A DNA stretch of 64,000 nucleotides from Rhodopirellula halodulae (GCF_020966775.1 NZ_JAJKFV010000029.1:2369372-2433371); one strand, 5' to 3'. Shown: positions 17,076 through 26,377, counted from the first letter of the stretch. Notes: a model not told the origin generated them from the letters alone. Numbers and translations are program-made.

Positions 17076-17564
17076 TCAGTCTTCGCTCTTGCGATTGAAG
17101 AACCGCTTTTTGGGATCGCGACGACTGATCCCCGCGCGATCCATCAGCGAACTCTTCATGACCTCTTCGATGTAGTCATCGTCGGCTGGTGGCGGACCAT
17201 AGGCACCCAACAACTGCGGTTCATATTCCAGCGTGTAGTGGTGCTTGGCGATCGAGATCTTGCAGTTTGGATCGGCGCGTTTTCGCATGATGGATCGGCC
17301 GTCGACCTTGGTGCCATTGCGGCTGTTGAGATCGCGAATGAACCAATAACCTTGTTCCAAGGTCATTTTGCAATGTTGGCTGGACACGTTCGAGAAATCC
17401 AAACAAATGTCACAGTGGCGTCGCCGGCCGATCAAGAGCTTGTCTTTGATCAAGGGGATCGGATCGCCGCCGCCCAATGGCGTCAGCTGTCCGAAAGCAC
17501 CAGCGAATTCTGGGGCGTCTTCAGCGCTCATGGTACTTGGGGCTTCAAAGATGGAGGATGACAA
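17076..17564 (-). CDS. FHA-domain protein
   Basis: Up to 162 residues; a second ATG at 17531 would give 151. A forkhead-associated domain covers about residues 40-110, with the phosphothreonine-binding signature LIGRRRHCDICL, NVSSQHCKM and NSRNGTKVDG. Its short C-terminal tail is acidic then basic. FHA domains bind phosphothreonine peptides made by Hanks-type Ser/Thr kinases, which are abundant in planctomycetes; one lies about 20 kb away, but no direct link is shown. No membrane segment, so it is cytoplasmic. Confidence 0.88.
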   Translation of the reverse strand: MSSSIFEAPSTMSAEDAPEFAGAFGQLTPLGGGDPIPLIKDKLLIGRRRHCDICLDFSNVSSQHCKMTLEQGYWFIRDLNSRNGTKVDGRSIMRKRADPNCKISIAKHHYTLEYEPQLLGAYGPPPADDDYIEEVMKSSLMDRAGISRRDPKKRFFNRKSED

Positions 17565-17745
17565 CTAGAAACGCTCCATTCTATTCTCGTGGTGAAACTC
17601 AGGCTAGCGTTGGTGCCCCCCGAAAGAGCCGCTTCTGCATTTCGCGAGCGTAGAATTTGACGATTAAGACGATCGCGGCGGGTGGCAGGTTCACTTGGAG
17701 TCAGGCGGCGGTTGGTTTCGCCACGCACGTCGATACAATTCGCCC

Positions 17746-18921
17746 ATGCAATCGCCCAACGATCCCGCGTGCTCAACGCAGCACCCTTCCGATGCCACCA
17801 ATCGCTCGAGCCGCGGTTTCGACGTTCACTCGCTGAACGCAAAGTCAGCGTCGACCGTGAATCCGGAGATCGACTCCCGGTTGGTTTGGCAAACGCAAGG
17901 AGAACGCTTCAACGCATTCGGGAAATGGTTGCGACGTCGACATGGCGGCCGTATTCAACGCGTCAGCATCGACGCCGGCTTCACTTGTCCCAACGTGGAC
18001 GGTGCCGTCACGCGAGGAGGCTGCAACTTTTGCGACAATCGTTCGTTCAGTCCTTCTCGCCGGGTTCGGTTGCAACGCGTGGCGGATCAGCTCCGTGAAC
18101 AGATCGGACGGGTTCAAGATCGCTACAAAGACGTCCAAGGCTTCATCGCTTACTTTCAGCCAGCGACCAACACCTACGCTCCCATCGATCAGTTGCGAGA
18201 GATCTACGAGCTGGCATTGAACGCGGATCCGCGAGTGGTGGGATTGGCGGTTGGAACGCGTCCTGACTGCGTGCCCGACAGCGTTTTAGATCTGCTGCAA
18301 GAACTGGCCGTGGACCACGAAGTTTCGCTCGAATTTGGGATGCAATCGGTTCACGACGAAACATTGGACTGGATGAACCGAGCTCACACGCACGCGGACA
18401 TGGTCAATGCGATTGATCGTTCTCGTGATCGCGGCTTTGAATGTTGTTCGCATGTGATCTTGGGTGTGCCGCGCGAAGATCATTCGATGATGATGAAGTC
18501 GGCGGAAGAGATCGGTCGTTTGGGTTTCGACGCGATCAAGCTGCACAACCTTTACAGCGTTCGCGGAACTCCGTTGGGCGAAGAAGTGTTGAGCGGCAAG
18601 GTGCAGATGATGGCACGTGATGACTACGTGCGAACGGTGGTGGATTTCCTCGAACTCATCCCGCCCGAAGTCATCGTCGAACGTGTCAGTGGTGATGCAC
18701 CGCCAGAGTTCTTGATCGAACCCAAATGGTGTGCCGACAAACAAGGCATCCGTCGAGAGATCGAAGCGGAGTTTCAGCGACGTGGTTCGCGGCAAGGCGA
18801 CCGCTATGTGGCACCGGAGTTACTGCCCAGCGAGCGACCGCGACCGGACGATGCGACTCCGGAATCCATTCGCAAACAAATCGATGTTCGCGGGCGTCTG
18901 CCGGTTCTGAAAATTCAGTGA
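17746..18921 (+). CDS. Radical SAM protein, YhcC/TIGR01212 type
   Basis: About 391 residues from ATG 17746. The core starts RFNAFGKWLRRRHGG. The 4Fe-4S cluster cysteines lie in FTCPNVDGAVTRGGCNFC, with the unusual C-x10-C-x2-C spacing that separates this family from the CxxxCxxC radical SAM proteins. Later motifs such as LEFGMQSVHDETL and LHNLYSVRGTPL follow the YhcC pattern. It is about 80 residues longer than E. coli YhcC, mostly at the ends. The family's exact substrate was not known to me. It converges on the DUF4332-like gene. Confidence 0.85.
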   Translation: MQSPNDPACSTQHPSDATNRSSRGFDVHSLNAKSASTVNPEIDSRLVWQTQGERFNAFGKWLRRRHGGRIQRVSIDAGFTCPNVDGAVTRGGCNFCDNRSFSPSRRVRLQRVADQLREQIGRVQDRYKDVQGFIAYFQPATNTYAPIDQLREIYELALNADPRVVGLAVGTRPDCVPDSVLDLLQELAVDHEVSLEFGMQSVHDETLDWMNRAHTHADMVNAIDRSRDRGFECCSHVILGVPREDHSMMMKSAEEIGRLGFDAIKLHNLYSVRGTPLGEEVLSGKVQMMARDDYVRTVVDFLELIPPEVIVERVSGDAPPEFLIEPKWCADKQGIRREIEAEFQRRGSRQGDRYVAPELLPSERPRPDDATPESIRKQIDVRGRLPVLKIQ

Positions 18922-18986
18922 CGGGCTTGGACGCGGCGTGCTTGCACGCTCGCCGACGGCCGCGGAATGCTCAGTCGTGAATGACT

Positions 18987-19772
18987 TCAAGCGGCCAAGC
19001 GGGCTTCGCTCGGTTGCGACTGAATCCAATGAGCCACCAATTGCTCGCACTGTCCGACCCAGCTTTTGACACGTCGCAGGCTGGGAACTCCGCGGTTGCC
19101 AACCAAACGTTGGCCTTGGCTGCTGAGCGAGAACCGTTCCAGATCTCGATGCAGTGTGGCGGCGGATTCACGAGCGAGCGAGGCCACGCTGCGGCGATGT
19201 ATGGCGACCAAGATCAACGCATCGCGAGGCATCATGCCATCAACGGCGACCGCCAATCGGATCGCGGCTCGCAAACGTTTGATTGATCGCAATGCTCGTT
19301 GTGGATTCTTGTAGGTGCGTGCAATTTGCTCCGGTGCACAGCATGCCAAATCGCCCGCCGTGATGATGCCGGCCTTCGCTAGCAGTCGGCAACGTTTTTC
19401 GTTGCAGATTTGCAAGTGTTCGATTCGCATCGAAAAGATGCGTTCACGGTGACTGCTGCGAACACGGCGTGCAGGCTGCTGGATTTGGCAGGTTGCAGGA
19501 TTCGATGTGGCGGTGACTTTCGCGGCCACGGCGGTTTGGATCGAAAGAGTCGCCGGTTGCGTGACCTCTTCGCGGTGCTGGCTGGTTTGTGATCTCAGCG
19601 TGGGGGCTGAATCGGCCGCGGCAAGCTTTGGCGCGGAACGTCGAACGTCGTCGGCAGGTTGTGGGAGTCGCACGCGAAGCACAACGTCCGATGGTTGACT
19701 GACCTCGGTGGGAACGGGCGACAGGATTCCGCTGGGGCGCCGTCGTACCAAACGTTTGAATAGCTCGAACAT
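18987..19772 (-). CDS. DUF4332-like helix-hairpin-helix protein
   Basis: 261 residues. The first ~110 are Ser/Ala/Thr/Gln-rich and probably disordered. The C-terminal ~140 residues read like two helix-hairpin-helix units: LLAKAGIITAGDLACCAPEQIA and, later, VASLARESAATLHRDLE then VPSLRRVKSWVGQ. This is the pattern of DUF4332, which resembles DNA-binding HhH repeats. A nucleic-acid-related role is inference. CAGGAGTC lies just before the start on the minus strand. Confidence 0.6.
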   Translation of the reverse strand: MFELFKRLVRRRPSGILSPVPTEVSQPSDVVLRVRLPQPADDVRRSAPKLAAADSAPTLRSQTSQHREEVTQPATLSIQTAVAAKVTATSNPATCQIQQPARRVRSSHRERIFSMRIEHLQICNEKRCRLLAKAGIITAGDLACCAPEQIARTYKNPQRALRSIKRLRAAIRLAVAVDGMMPRDALILVAIHRRSVASLARESAATLHRDLERFSLSSQGQRLVGNRGVPSLRRVKSWVGQCEQLVAHWIQSQPSEARLAA

Positions 19773-20089
19773 GAGACAAGACTCCTGGGAGGAAGCGATT
19801 CGAGAGAGTTGCCGATAGCAGAGCGTCTAGCCGACCGGCTAGGCCAGTTATGGTTTCGTTTTTCCGCAGCGGATTGTCCGCCATTCCACGGTCCAGCCTC
19901 AGTTGTGCCAGAACCCGGCTGAAAAACGGCGGGATGCCAGCAATTGCCGTCTTTCAGATGACTCCGGTTTGAGTTGAGGAAAAACAAAAAGAATGCTGAA
20001 GAAACTTCAGGGGCAGGCCGATAAAGTTCCCAGACGATCCAAGTTTCGCGACCCGCACGGTCCTTCTTCGCCTGACGAAGCCTCCCCCC
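19773..20089. other. Divergent intergenic region
   Basis: About 320 bp between the divergent DUF4332-like and lipoprotein genes. A small palindrome, CTAGCCGACCGGCTAG, lies near 19829-19844 and could be an operator or a weak hairpin. No gene seen. Confidence 0.45.
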
Positions 20090-20707
20090 ATGACACGTCC
20101 CACTCACCAACTTTCGCTCGGTCCTGGCTTTCTTTTGGGGATGCTAGCGGCAATGTCGATTTGGTCCGTTGGTTGCGCACCGCTGCAACTGAGCTCGCTG
20201 AAGATGCCTGCGATGAACACGCCAAAGCTCAGTCAACTGAGCGGCCTGGCACCGGGAGCCAACGGCGAAAGTCCACGCTACGACACGATGGGATCCGGCG
20301 TCGCATTGCCGACCGGATCCTTCACGGAAGAGGTCTACCACAAAGTTCGCGAAGCCAAAGCGAACGATTCGATTGTTCTGCAGGTGGTCGGCGATCGCGT
20401 TCCCGTTCGGGTCTTGCCTTTGCCACCGGCCACCGGATCTGGTGCTCAGGGACGTTCGGTGTTCCTCAGCACCCTGCTCAAGCAAACCGGCATCGGCGAT
20501 CGTTTCGGACGCATGGAAGCCGCTTTGTATCGGCATTCGGCGGACTCGATGGAAGGCATCCGCATGGACGTGCAATTTGCTGACCGTGGTACGGGCGAGG
20601 TACGACCGGAATCGGACTACGCCTTGCGTGCCGGAGACCGTTTGGTCATCCGAGAAGCACCGGGGGGCGGATTGGGGTCGCTCGTTGATATGGCGCTGCA
20701 ACGCTAG
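20090..20707 (+). CDS. Lipoprotein of unknown function
   Basis: 205 residues. A type II signal peptide ends MSIWSVGCAP, with a lipobox cysteine for lipid attachment. The mature protein starts with a Met/Ser/Leu-rich spacer. It contains VLQVVGDRVPVRVLPLPP and ends with DYALRAGDRLVIRE, which resembles the strand-rich ends of polysaccharide export proteins without a clear SLBB domain. No enzyme motif seen. Export and lipidation are well supported; the function is unknown. It is followed by the tmRNA gene on the same strand. Confidence 0.7.
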   Translation: MTRPTHQLSLGPGFLLGMLAAMSIWSVGCAPLQLSSLKMPAMNTPKLSQLSGLAPGANGESPRYDTMGSGVALPTGSFTEEVYHKVREAKANDSIVLQVVGDRVPVRVLPLPPATGSGAQGRSVFLSTLLKQTGIGDRFGRMEAALYRHSADSMEGIRMDVQFADRGTGEVRPESDYALRAGDRLVIREAPGGGLGSLVDMALQR

Positions 20708-20930
20708 GCACTTCACCCAGTTTGAGAGCGTTCTGGCTCGATGCTCTGTGAAGCGTTTATCAAGAATTATTGAAAGAACCCCGCGACGCAACGCGAACCC
20801 ATCGGGTAGAATGTGCGTCTAACAAGAGTCCGCGAGACGGGTTTTCAAACACGCGATTGAACGTGTTTGGAATGACGCCAAAGCAACTGCCTTGGCGGCC
20901 GATTGCGGATGATTCCTGAAAAGGAAGCAA

Positions 20931-21301
20931 GGGGGCGACTTGGAATCGACCGGATGACAAGAAGCGACGACTTGCGTGTCGTGGTTGATCAGAAGGCCAC
21001 GTAAAAATCTGATCAAAACTTTTAGTTGCAGAAGAAAACTTTGCACTCGCCGCCTAAGAACAGGTAGCGCGGACTGATGGGGATCGCCGGAGTCGCCTGA
21101 ATGTCCGTCACAATTCCGGATCGTCGATCGTCCTACTCGAGACGCGATCGGCTAAATTTGATTCGAGTTAGTTGATTGGGGAGCCTGTCAGGTAGCGCCT
21201 CATGATGCGAAATGCTCGCAAGAGCACAAATAGTCTGACTACACACGTAGATGGTTGCGTGGATGCATCGCGGGACGGGAGTTCAATCCTCCCCGCCTCC
21301 A
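20931..21301 (+). ncRNA. ssrA: Transfer-messenger RNA
   Basis: Rescues stalled ribosomes by trans-translation. The tRNA-like ends are clear: 5' GGGGGCG pairs with CGCCTCC (21294-21300) in a 7-bp acceptor stem with one G-U pair. The T arm has stem GGGAG/CTCCC around TTCAATC (21277-21293). The discriminator A is at 21301. CCA is not encoded, so it would be added after processing. The tag frame at 21028-21057 reads A-E-E-N-F-A-L-A-A-stop. The gene is one continuous piece of 371 nt, not permuted, with its own terminator. It lies outside any protein gene. Confidence 0.95.
21028..21057 (+). other. tmRNA tag-peptide reading frame
   Basis: GCA GAA GAA AAC TTT GCA CTC GCC GCC TAA encodes AEENFALAA and stop. 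The ALAA end is the usual proteolysis signal recognised by ClpXP-type proteases in other bacteria. Confidence 0.93.
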
Positions 21302-21309
21302 CTTTCAAA

Positions 21310-21344
21310 AACGAGGCCCGGTGAATTCCGGGGCTCGTTTTTTT
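21310..21344 (+). terminator. Rho-independent terminator of ssrA
   Basis: An 11-of-12-pair stem (21310-21321 with 21328-21339) carries one G-G mismatch. It is followed by a T tract (21338-21344) and starts 9 nt after the tmRNA 3' end. Confidence 0.88.
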
Positions 21345-21674
21345 GTGCGCACGCGAAGGCTTTCCCTCGGCGACGCCTGTTTGGCGAATTCTTCTCCCGA
21401 ATAAATCGCGGTCTTGGAAAGCGATGCGGTTTCCAAAGAGTGGTGCGGTCTTGAAAGAGATGCAGCGTGGTGCTGATTCGCACTAACGCGGGCTAGTGTG
21501 GCGGAGGTCGCGCTAATCATTTGGGTGCCATCCGGGCGGCTTTCGCACGAGAAAAATGCTCGCGAATCTCGCAAAAGGGGGCTGAACGAACCGCGTCATT
21601 TTCGCGTATGCTGACCGAAGTCTTTGGTCGGACCCTGCCCTCAATCGATGCTCCCTGTGCCCCGCGGCTGATTC
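21345..21674 (+). other. Intergenic region between ssrA and the His-rich gene
   Basis: About 330 bp with no supported gene. The promoter of the His-rich gene should lie here. I looked for a Zur-like palindrome and saw none. Confidence 0.4.
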
Positions 21675-22139
21675 GTGGTTTCGGTAGTCCAATCCCTCAC
21701 GACTGTCTTGCTCTGCGTCACGCTGACGCTGGGACATGCGTTGGCATGGTTGCACATCGCAACGTGTTCGCACGAGTCGTGTGAGCATGGCCAGTGTTTG
21801 CCGCACGAACATGGGACGCATTCGCACTCGGATCATTCGCACGAACACACGCATGCCTGCGGTCATTGCGATGTTGATCCGAATGTGAACCACGATGAGT
21901 CCGATACATCGTGCACGCAGGGTTCTCACACCAGCGAGACCGACCAGGGCTCGCATGATTCGCATGCGTGTTGGATCTGCCAATCGTTGGCGTCGCCATC
22001 CGGTGTGCTTCTTGCGTGGCAAATCGACGAGACCAGCGCTCCGATCGAGTTTGCGTGTCTTGCGAAGTTAGTTTCGGCGGATGCCAGTCCGTCGTCTTCT
22101 TGGCCACCTCTGCGTGGCCCACCTTCGCGGATTTCTTGA
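21675..22139 (+). CDS. Histidine- and cysteine-rich exported protein
   Basis: 154 residues from a GTG start. A signal peptide or membrane anchor (VLLCVTLTLGHALAW) is followed by a His-rich block (THSHSDHSHEHTHACGHC, about residues 48-65) and a Cys pair in HACWICQSLASPSG. The latter resembles short planctomycete and proteobacterial heavy-metal-associated proteins. Binding of zinc or another soft metal is the likely role. The next gene is 280 nt downstream on the same strand. With the AztD-like gene at 23.9 kb it suggests a metal-handling neighbourhood. The exact start is uncertain. Confidence 0.6.
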   Translation: MVSVVQSLTTVLLCVTLTLGHALAWLHIATCSHESCEHGQCLPHEHGTHSHSDHSHEHTHACGHCDVDPNVNHDESDTSCTQGSHTSETDQGSHDSHACWICQSLASPSGVLLAWQIDETSAPIEFACLAKLVSADASPSSSWPPLRGPPSRIS

Positions 22140-22419
22140 AGTCCGATAGCAGATGGTTTTTCGGCTCGCACGCTCTCTGTGCGCGCTTACCTGGAACCTA
22201 GATGCGTTCGTGAAGTGACCCGTTTGATGGCAATTGCCCTGAGACGACGGCTTCATCGAATCAGCAACGCTTCGGCCCAACCTGAAAACAACAACGTCCA
22301 AGCTCCGCGCGCGTGAAGCGTGTCAGCGACGTTCGGTCCGACCAAACCCGTGTCGAGGATCGTTTCGCCGCGCGGGGCTGCTGCATTCTGTACGCACCCA
22401 CATCTCTCCAAAATCTCTG

Positions 22420-23490
22420 ATGAAAAAACGTTTCTTACATACCCATTGTTCTCACGCTCCGTTTCGCAAGGAACGGCACGCATTCACGTTGGTGGAGCTG
22501 CTGGTCGTCATTGCGATCATTGGCATCCTGGTTGGTTTGTTGTTGCCGGCGGTCCAAGCCGCTCGCGAAGCCGCACGCCGCATGTCGTGCAGCAACAACA
22601 TGAAGCAAATTGCGTTGGCGACGCACAACTACGAAAGCACCTTCAAATGCATTCCCGCGATGACGGGATCAAGTAGCTTTTCCGTTCAAGCACGCACGCT
22701 GCCGTTCATCGAACAGGCCGGTCTCAGCGAATTGATCGATTTCGAGCAGCCTTTGTTGGTCGGGCCTCCATGGGCAGCGCAGTTCAACCCGCTGCTTCGT
22801 GATGCCGTGCAAACGATCGTGCCAACTTTTCTCTGCCCCAGCGATGTGGGTGATCCGCGTTTCTCCACCACGTTTGCCGACGGTGTTGAAGGACACTCCG
22901 GTGGTTTGAGCTACATGTTCAGCTACGGGAGTGGCACCGACACCAACTACGACGATCGTTATCGCACCGATGGCATGGTGTGGACCGATTCCTGGGCAGA
23001 GTTTCGTGACTGCTTGGACGGCACCAGCCAAACCGTTTTGTTGGCGGAGTCCGTCATGGGGGATCAGACCTCGGGGGTCAGCGAACCAACTCCCGCTGGT
23101 CCGCACCGCCGAATTGCGAACTGGAGTGGTACCACCGGCAACACCGCACCCAACCCAGGCTTTCTAGAAGGCGGAGCGTTGATTCAGAACCCTGACCTGG
23201 AAACAGTGTTTCCTGCCAAGATCAGTTCCTACTCCGGCACCCGTGGCCAGTCTTGGATCCGCGGCGTGCCTTACGCCACCGTGATCAACGGGTACATGAC
23301 GCCGAACTCACGCATTCCGGACATTGGGATTCACGGTCGAGGATTCTATTCGTCGCGTTCGTATCACACCGGCGGAACGACGCATGCGATGTTGGACGGC
23401 AGTGTTCACTTCATCACCGATTCGATTGATCGAACCATCTATCACGCGTTGCACTCGCGCGATGGACGTGAGGTGGTGGAATGGCCATGA
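22420..23490 (+). CDS. DUF1559 prepilin-type (pseudopilin-like) protein
   Basis: 356 residues. A prepilin N-terminus with the cleavage/methylation motif RHAFTLVELLVVIAIIGILVGLLLP is followed by AVQAAREAARRMSCSNN and the C-terminal DUF1559 body. The C-terminus shows DGSVHFI, a mark of this large planctomycete family. Such proteins are exported like pseudopilins. Their individual functions are mostly unknown, and families are numerous per genome. The N-terminal leader here is unusually His-rich (FLHTHCSHAPF). It overlaps the next gene by 10 bp. Confidence 0.85.
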   Translation: MKKRFLHTHCSHAPFRKERHAFTLVELLVVIAIIGILVGLLLPAVQAAREAARRMSCSNNMKQIALATHNYESTFKCIPAMTGSSSFSVQARTLPFIEQAGLSELIDFEQPLLVGPPWAAQFNPLLRDAVQTIVPTFLCPSDVGDPRFSTTFADGVEGHSGGLSYMFSYGSGTDTNYDDRYRTDGMVWTDSWAEFRDCLDGTSQTVLLAESVMGDQTSGVSEPTPAGPHRRIANWSGTTGNTAPNPGFLEGGALIQNPDLETVFPAKISSYSGTRGQSWIRGVPYATVINGYMTPNSRIPDIGIHGRGFYSSRSYHTGGTTHAMLDGSVHFITDSIDRTIYHALHSRDGREVVEWP

Positions 23491-23921
23491 GCGGGCGGCT
23501 CCTTCAATCATTTGGATACGGGTGGGGGCTCTTGGCTGTTTTGCTGGCGGGCTGCGGTGGTTCATCGACTGGTCCGCAAGCTTCCACCATTGCCGAAGGC
23601 ACGCCGGTCGTTCAGGTGCTCTACGAAGGCAAACCCCTGGCAGATGTGCAGGTGTTGCTGAAGCCTTCCAAGGACGCTGCGGTGTTGACGCGAGGTGTTT
23701 CTAATCGAAACGGAAACGCTGCGTTGGCGGATCTGCCAAGTCCTGAACCGGAGACCTATCACGTTGCATTGGAATCCATCAGCGATGGTGGATGGATCTT
23801 GAACTCGAAGGTGGTTTCCAAATTTTGTGACTCCCTTCGTTTGAAACCTTTTGAACAACAAACTCAACAAGTCATCGAGCTGCCGGCACGCGCTGTCCAG
23901 CCGCTCGGTCAATCGCATTGA
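23481..23921 (+). CDS. Small lipoprotein downstream of DUF1559
   Basis: 146 residues. A lipoprotein signal peptide ends in VLLAGCGGSS. The mature part has a compact beta-rich region (PVVQVLYEGKPLADVQVLL, GNAALADLP), like the carboxypeptidase-regulatory-like or transthyretin-like folds often found beside DUF1559 genes. It overlaps the DUF1559 gene and sits 14 nt before the AztD-like gene, so the three form one operon. Function unknown; the extracellular or periplasmic location is well supported. Confidence 0.65.
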   Translation: MAMSGRLLQSFGYGWGLLAVLLAGCGGSSTGPQASTIAEGTPVVQVLYEGKPLADVQVLLKPSKDAAVLTRGVSNRNGNAALADLPSPEPETYHVALESISDGGWILNSKVVSKFCDSLRLKPFEQQTQQVIELPARAVQPLGQSH

Positions 23922-23935
23922 AAGAAATCAAGAAC

Positions 23936-25294
23936 ATGAAAATCATTCACAACACTTTCGCAATGCTGCTGATTGCAGTGTGCAGTGCCTCATCGGTGCA
24001 GGCACAGGGGCGAACCGTCGCTCGTTTGTTTTGGCAAGATTACGCCAATGCTGATTTGAAATGGGGCGATCTGAAGAAATCGAAGGACGGGTATTCCCTC
24101 GACGAACAATCCATCAGCAACTTCCCCAAGTTGGATGTCGACGAGCAGACCCTGGTCCAGATGCAAACCGACGATGGCTTGCTTGTCGTCGGCGTACGAG
24201 ATGAAGCCGGTGGCGACATCGGTAGCGGATGGATCGCAATCGAAACCGGCACCGAGAAGGAAGCCCACGGCGATCATTTCCATTGGCGTTTCAATGAGTC
24301 GCCTTCCGTGCTGACTCAGTTGGTCGACGAGAACCAGGGCAATCCAGCGCACCTGTATCTCTACGGCAAAACTTTCGCAATGGCCAACGATCAGCGAAAT
24401 GGTGTGACGCTGATGTCAGCCAAATCGATTCGCGAAGGAAAGACGCCAAGTGAGTGCGGTCGATTCGTCGAAGCTGGTGGCGGGCACATCACGCTGGCGG
24501 TTGCCGAAGACCGAGTGCTGTATAGCACCTGGATCCAGCGTGAGGGTGAACAAGCAGGACAAGTCGACGTGGTCTCGCTCGCGAAAACGGTGGGCGATTC
24601 CAACGCAGGCGCCGGCCGATACTCCATCCATTGCCCCACCGGTGGACTGCACGGTGCAACATACAATCGCGGCAAAGTCTTCTTGGCACCGACCGATGGC
24701 GTCTGTTGGGTCAATGCCGATCTGGACGCGAGCCAATCAGCCGAATCCGTCACCGTCAACCACATCAGCCTCGGCAAAGACTCGGAAGACAAACCTTTGC
24801 GGACCGGTGCGTTCACAAATCTGGGAGATTACGTGGTGTTCTCGACCGGCAAGGCCGGCGAATCGCGATTGTGCTGGTTGAACGCTTCGGCGGATCGTCC
24901 TGAGTTGCAGTCGCTCGGCATTCAAATTGCCGACGATCAATCGTTGCGAACACCGATCGTTGGCTTTGGGCCGGGGAACTCCCACGTCGCACTTTGCTTT
25001 GCTGAATCGAAGGAGTCACCCGATACCGATCAGCTTTACGTCGTTTCGTTGGACCCCAACGGCGACGGCGATTTCGCTGACGCGAAAGCCGGCGAGCCGA
25101 TGCAGGTTGGGCCGAGTCAATTGGAGGGGCACTTCGGGCACCACGACGCGGTGTTTCTGCCTCGCGGTCGACAGATCGCTGTGACCAACCCCGGTGATTC
25201 CAGTATTTGGGTGATCTCGCTGCGTGATCAGACCGTGGAAGCCAAGCTCGAATGCAAAGGCACACCCACCAGTCTGATTTCGATTTCTGATTGA
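23936..25294 (+). CDS. AztD-like exported beta-propeller protein (possible zinc metallochaperone)
   Basis: About 452 residues from ATG 23936; a TTG six codons earlier is less likely. The signal peptide ends SSVQAQGR. The mature protein reads as repeating propeller blades. Three histidine sites stand out: HGDHFHW near the N-terminal blades, CPTGGLHGA in the middle and GHHDAVF near the end. This pattern fits AztD-like zinc metallochaperones, which hold zinc in the propeller centre and hand it to an ABC transporter's binding protein. The assignment rests on motif pattern. The genomic partners are a lipoprotein and a DUF1559 protein, with a His-rich protein upstream. Confidence 0.5.
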   Translation: MKIIHNTFAMLLIAVCSASSVQAQGRTVARLFWQDYANADLKWGDLKKSKDGYSLDEQSISNFPKLDVDEQTLVQMQTDDGLLVVGVRDEAGGDIGSGWIAIETGTEKEAHGDHFHWRFNESPSVLTQLVDENQGNPAHLYLYGKTFAMANDQRNGVTLMSAKSIREGKTPSECGRFVEAGGGHITLAVAEDRVLYSTWIQREGEQAGQVDVVSLAKTVGDSNAGAGRYSIHCPTGGLHGATYNRGKVFLAPTDGVCWVNADLDASQSAESVTVNHISLGKDSEDKPLRTGAFTNLGDYVVFSTGKAGESRLCWLNASADRPELQSLGIQIADDQSLRTPIVGFGPGNSHVALCFAESKESPDTDQLYVVSLDPNGDGDFADAKAGEPMQVGPSQLEGHFGHHDAVFLPRGRQIAVTNPGDSSIWVISLRDQTVEAKLECKGTPTSLISISD

Positions 25295-25326
25295 GTTTGC
25301 AAATCGATCCATGACGCTGAAACGCG

Positions 25327-25360
25327 AAACGCATCGTCGGTTGAACCGGCGATGCGTTTT
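25327..25360 (+). terminator. Rho-independent terminator of the AztD-like operon
   Basis: A stem of up to 16 pairs with one G-U pair (25327-25342 with 25344-25359) runs into a T tract. It follows the stop at 25294 and faces the convergent isomerase gene. Confidence 0.8.
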
Positions 25361-25392
25361 GTTCTGCACGGGTTGAATGAAGCCGCGGGGAC

Positions 25393-26316
25393 TCACATTT
25401 TCGGCAGATATTGTCGCAAGTAGTTGTGACTCTGCTTCAGGGCACGCAACCGGTTTTCGAGCGTTCCTTCGTAGGCGCGATCTTCGACCTCCACACAAAC
25501 CGGCCCGTTGTACCCCACGTCATTCAGCACGCTGAAGAACTGGCTCCAATCGACTTGCCCCAGTCCGGGGATCTTCGGGGTGTGCCACTCGTTTGGGTTC
25601 GCAAACACTCCGACTTGATCCAGCAAGACCTGATCGACACGGACATCTTTCGCATGCACATGCACCAAACGATCCGCGAAAGCTCGGATGGGGGTGAGGT
25701 AGTCCATGTGCATAAACACGGGATGCGACGGGTCGTAGTTCAACCCGAATTGTTCGGTGGGAAACGTTTCGAACATCCGGCGCCAAATCGCGGGACTGAT
25801 TGCTAAGTTCTTGCCGCCGGGCCATTCTTCGTCCGTAAAAAGCATCGGGCAGTTTTCGATTCCAATGCGAACGTCAGCCTTGTTGGCGGCATCCAAAATG
25901 GGCCCCCAGACCCGTTCAAATTGGGGCCAGTTTTCGTCGATGGTTTTCTTCCAGTCACGGCCCACGAACGTCGTGACGCGACCGATGTTCAGATGAGCTG
26001 CCGCATCGATCATTTTCAACAAGTGATCGATGGCCGTTTGAGCTTCGTCCTGGTCCGGTGAGAGTGGGTTGGGATAGTATCCCAGGGCGCTGATCGAAAC
26101 ATCGTATTTTTTGCAGAGAGCATGGATCTCTGAAATCCGATCGTCGCTCAAATCGGTCACGTCAATGTGTGTCACTCCCGCGTAGCGACGTTCCGCCTTT
26201 CCCGGTGGCCAGCACATCACCTCGACGCAGTCGTAGCCGCACTGGCTCGCCACTGCGAACACCTGTTCCAGGTCGTATTCGGGCAAGATCGCACTGACAA
26301 AGCCAAGTTGCATCAT
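25393..26316 (-). CDS. Sugar phosphate isomerase/epimerase (TIM barrel)
   Basis: About 307 residues from ATG 26316; a TTG at 26331 is a possible alternative. The AP-endonuclease/xylose-isomerase-like TIM barrel shows [13 protein letters not shown] at the start, [11 protein letters not shown] in the middle and HVHAKDV and VEVEDR toward the end. Conserved Glu, Asp and His residues on the strands would bind a divalent metal. The family isomerises or epimerises sugars and inositols; the exact substrate is not evident. It is divergent from the YpdA-like gene, and the shared 220-bp region carries a 10-bp palindrome. Confidence 0.85.
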   Translation of the reverse strand: MMQLGFVSAILPEYDLEQVFAVASQCGYDCVEVMCWPPGKAERRYAGVTHIDVTDLSDDRISEIHALCKKYDVSISALGYYPNPLSPDQDEAQTAIDHLLKMIDAAAHLNIGRVTTFVGRDWKKTIDENWPQFERVWGPILDAANKADVRIGIENCPMLFTDEEWPGGKNLAISPAIWRRMFETFPTEQFGLNYDPSHPVFMHMDYLTPIRAFADRLVHVHAKDVRVDQVLLDQVGVFANPNEWHTPKIPGLGQVDWSQFFSVLNDVGYNGPVCVEVEDRAYEGTLENRLRALKQSHNYLRQYLPKM

Positions 26317-26351
26317 TGATCGAGGTTCCAATTGATCAGGGAAGGCGAAGG

Positions 26352-26377
26352 CGTCGAACGAGGCCGTTCGTTCGACG
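26352..26377. promoter_or_regulatory. Palindrome in a divergent promoter region (candidate operator)
   Basis: Perfect 10-bp inverted repeat, CGTCGAACGA and TCGTTCGACG, separated by 6 bp and sitting between two divergent genes. It has no following T run, so it is more likely a regulator site than a terminator. Confidence 0.5.
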
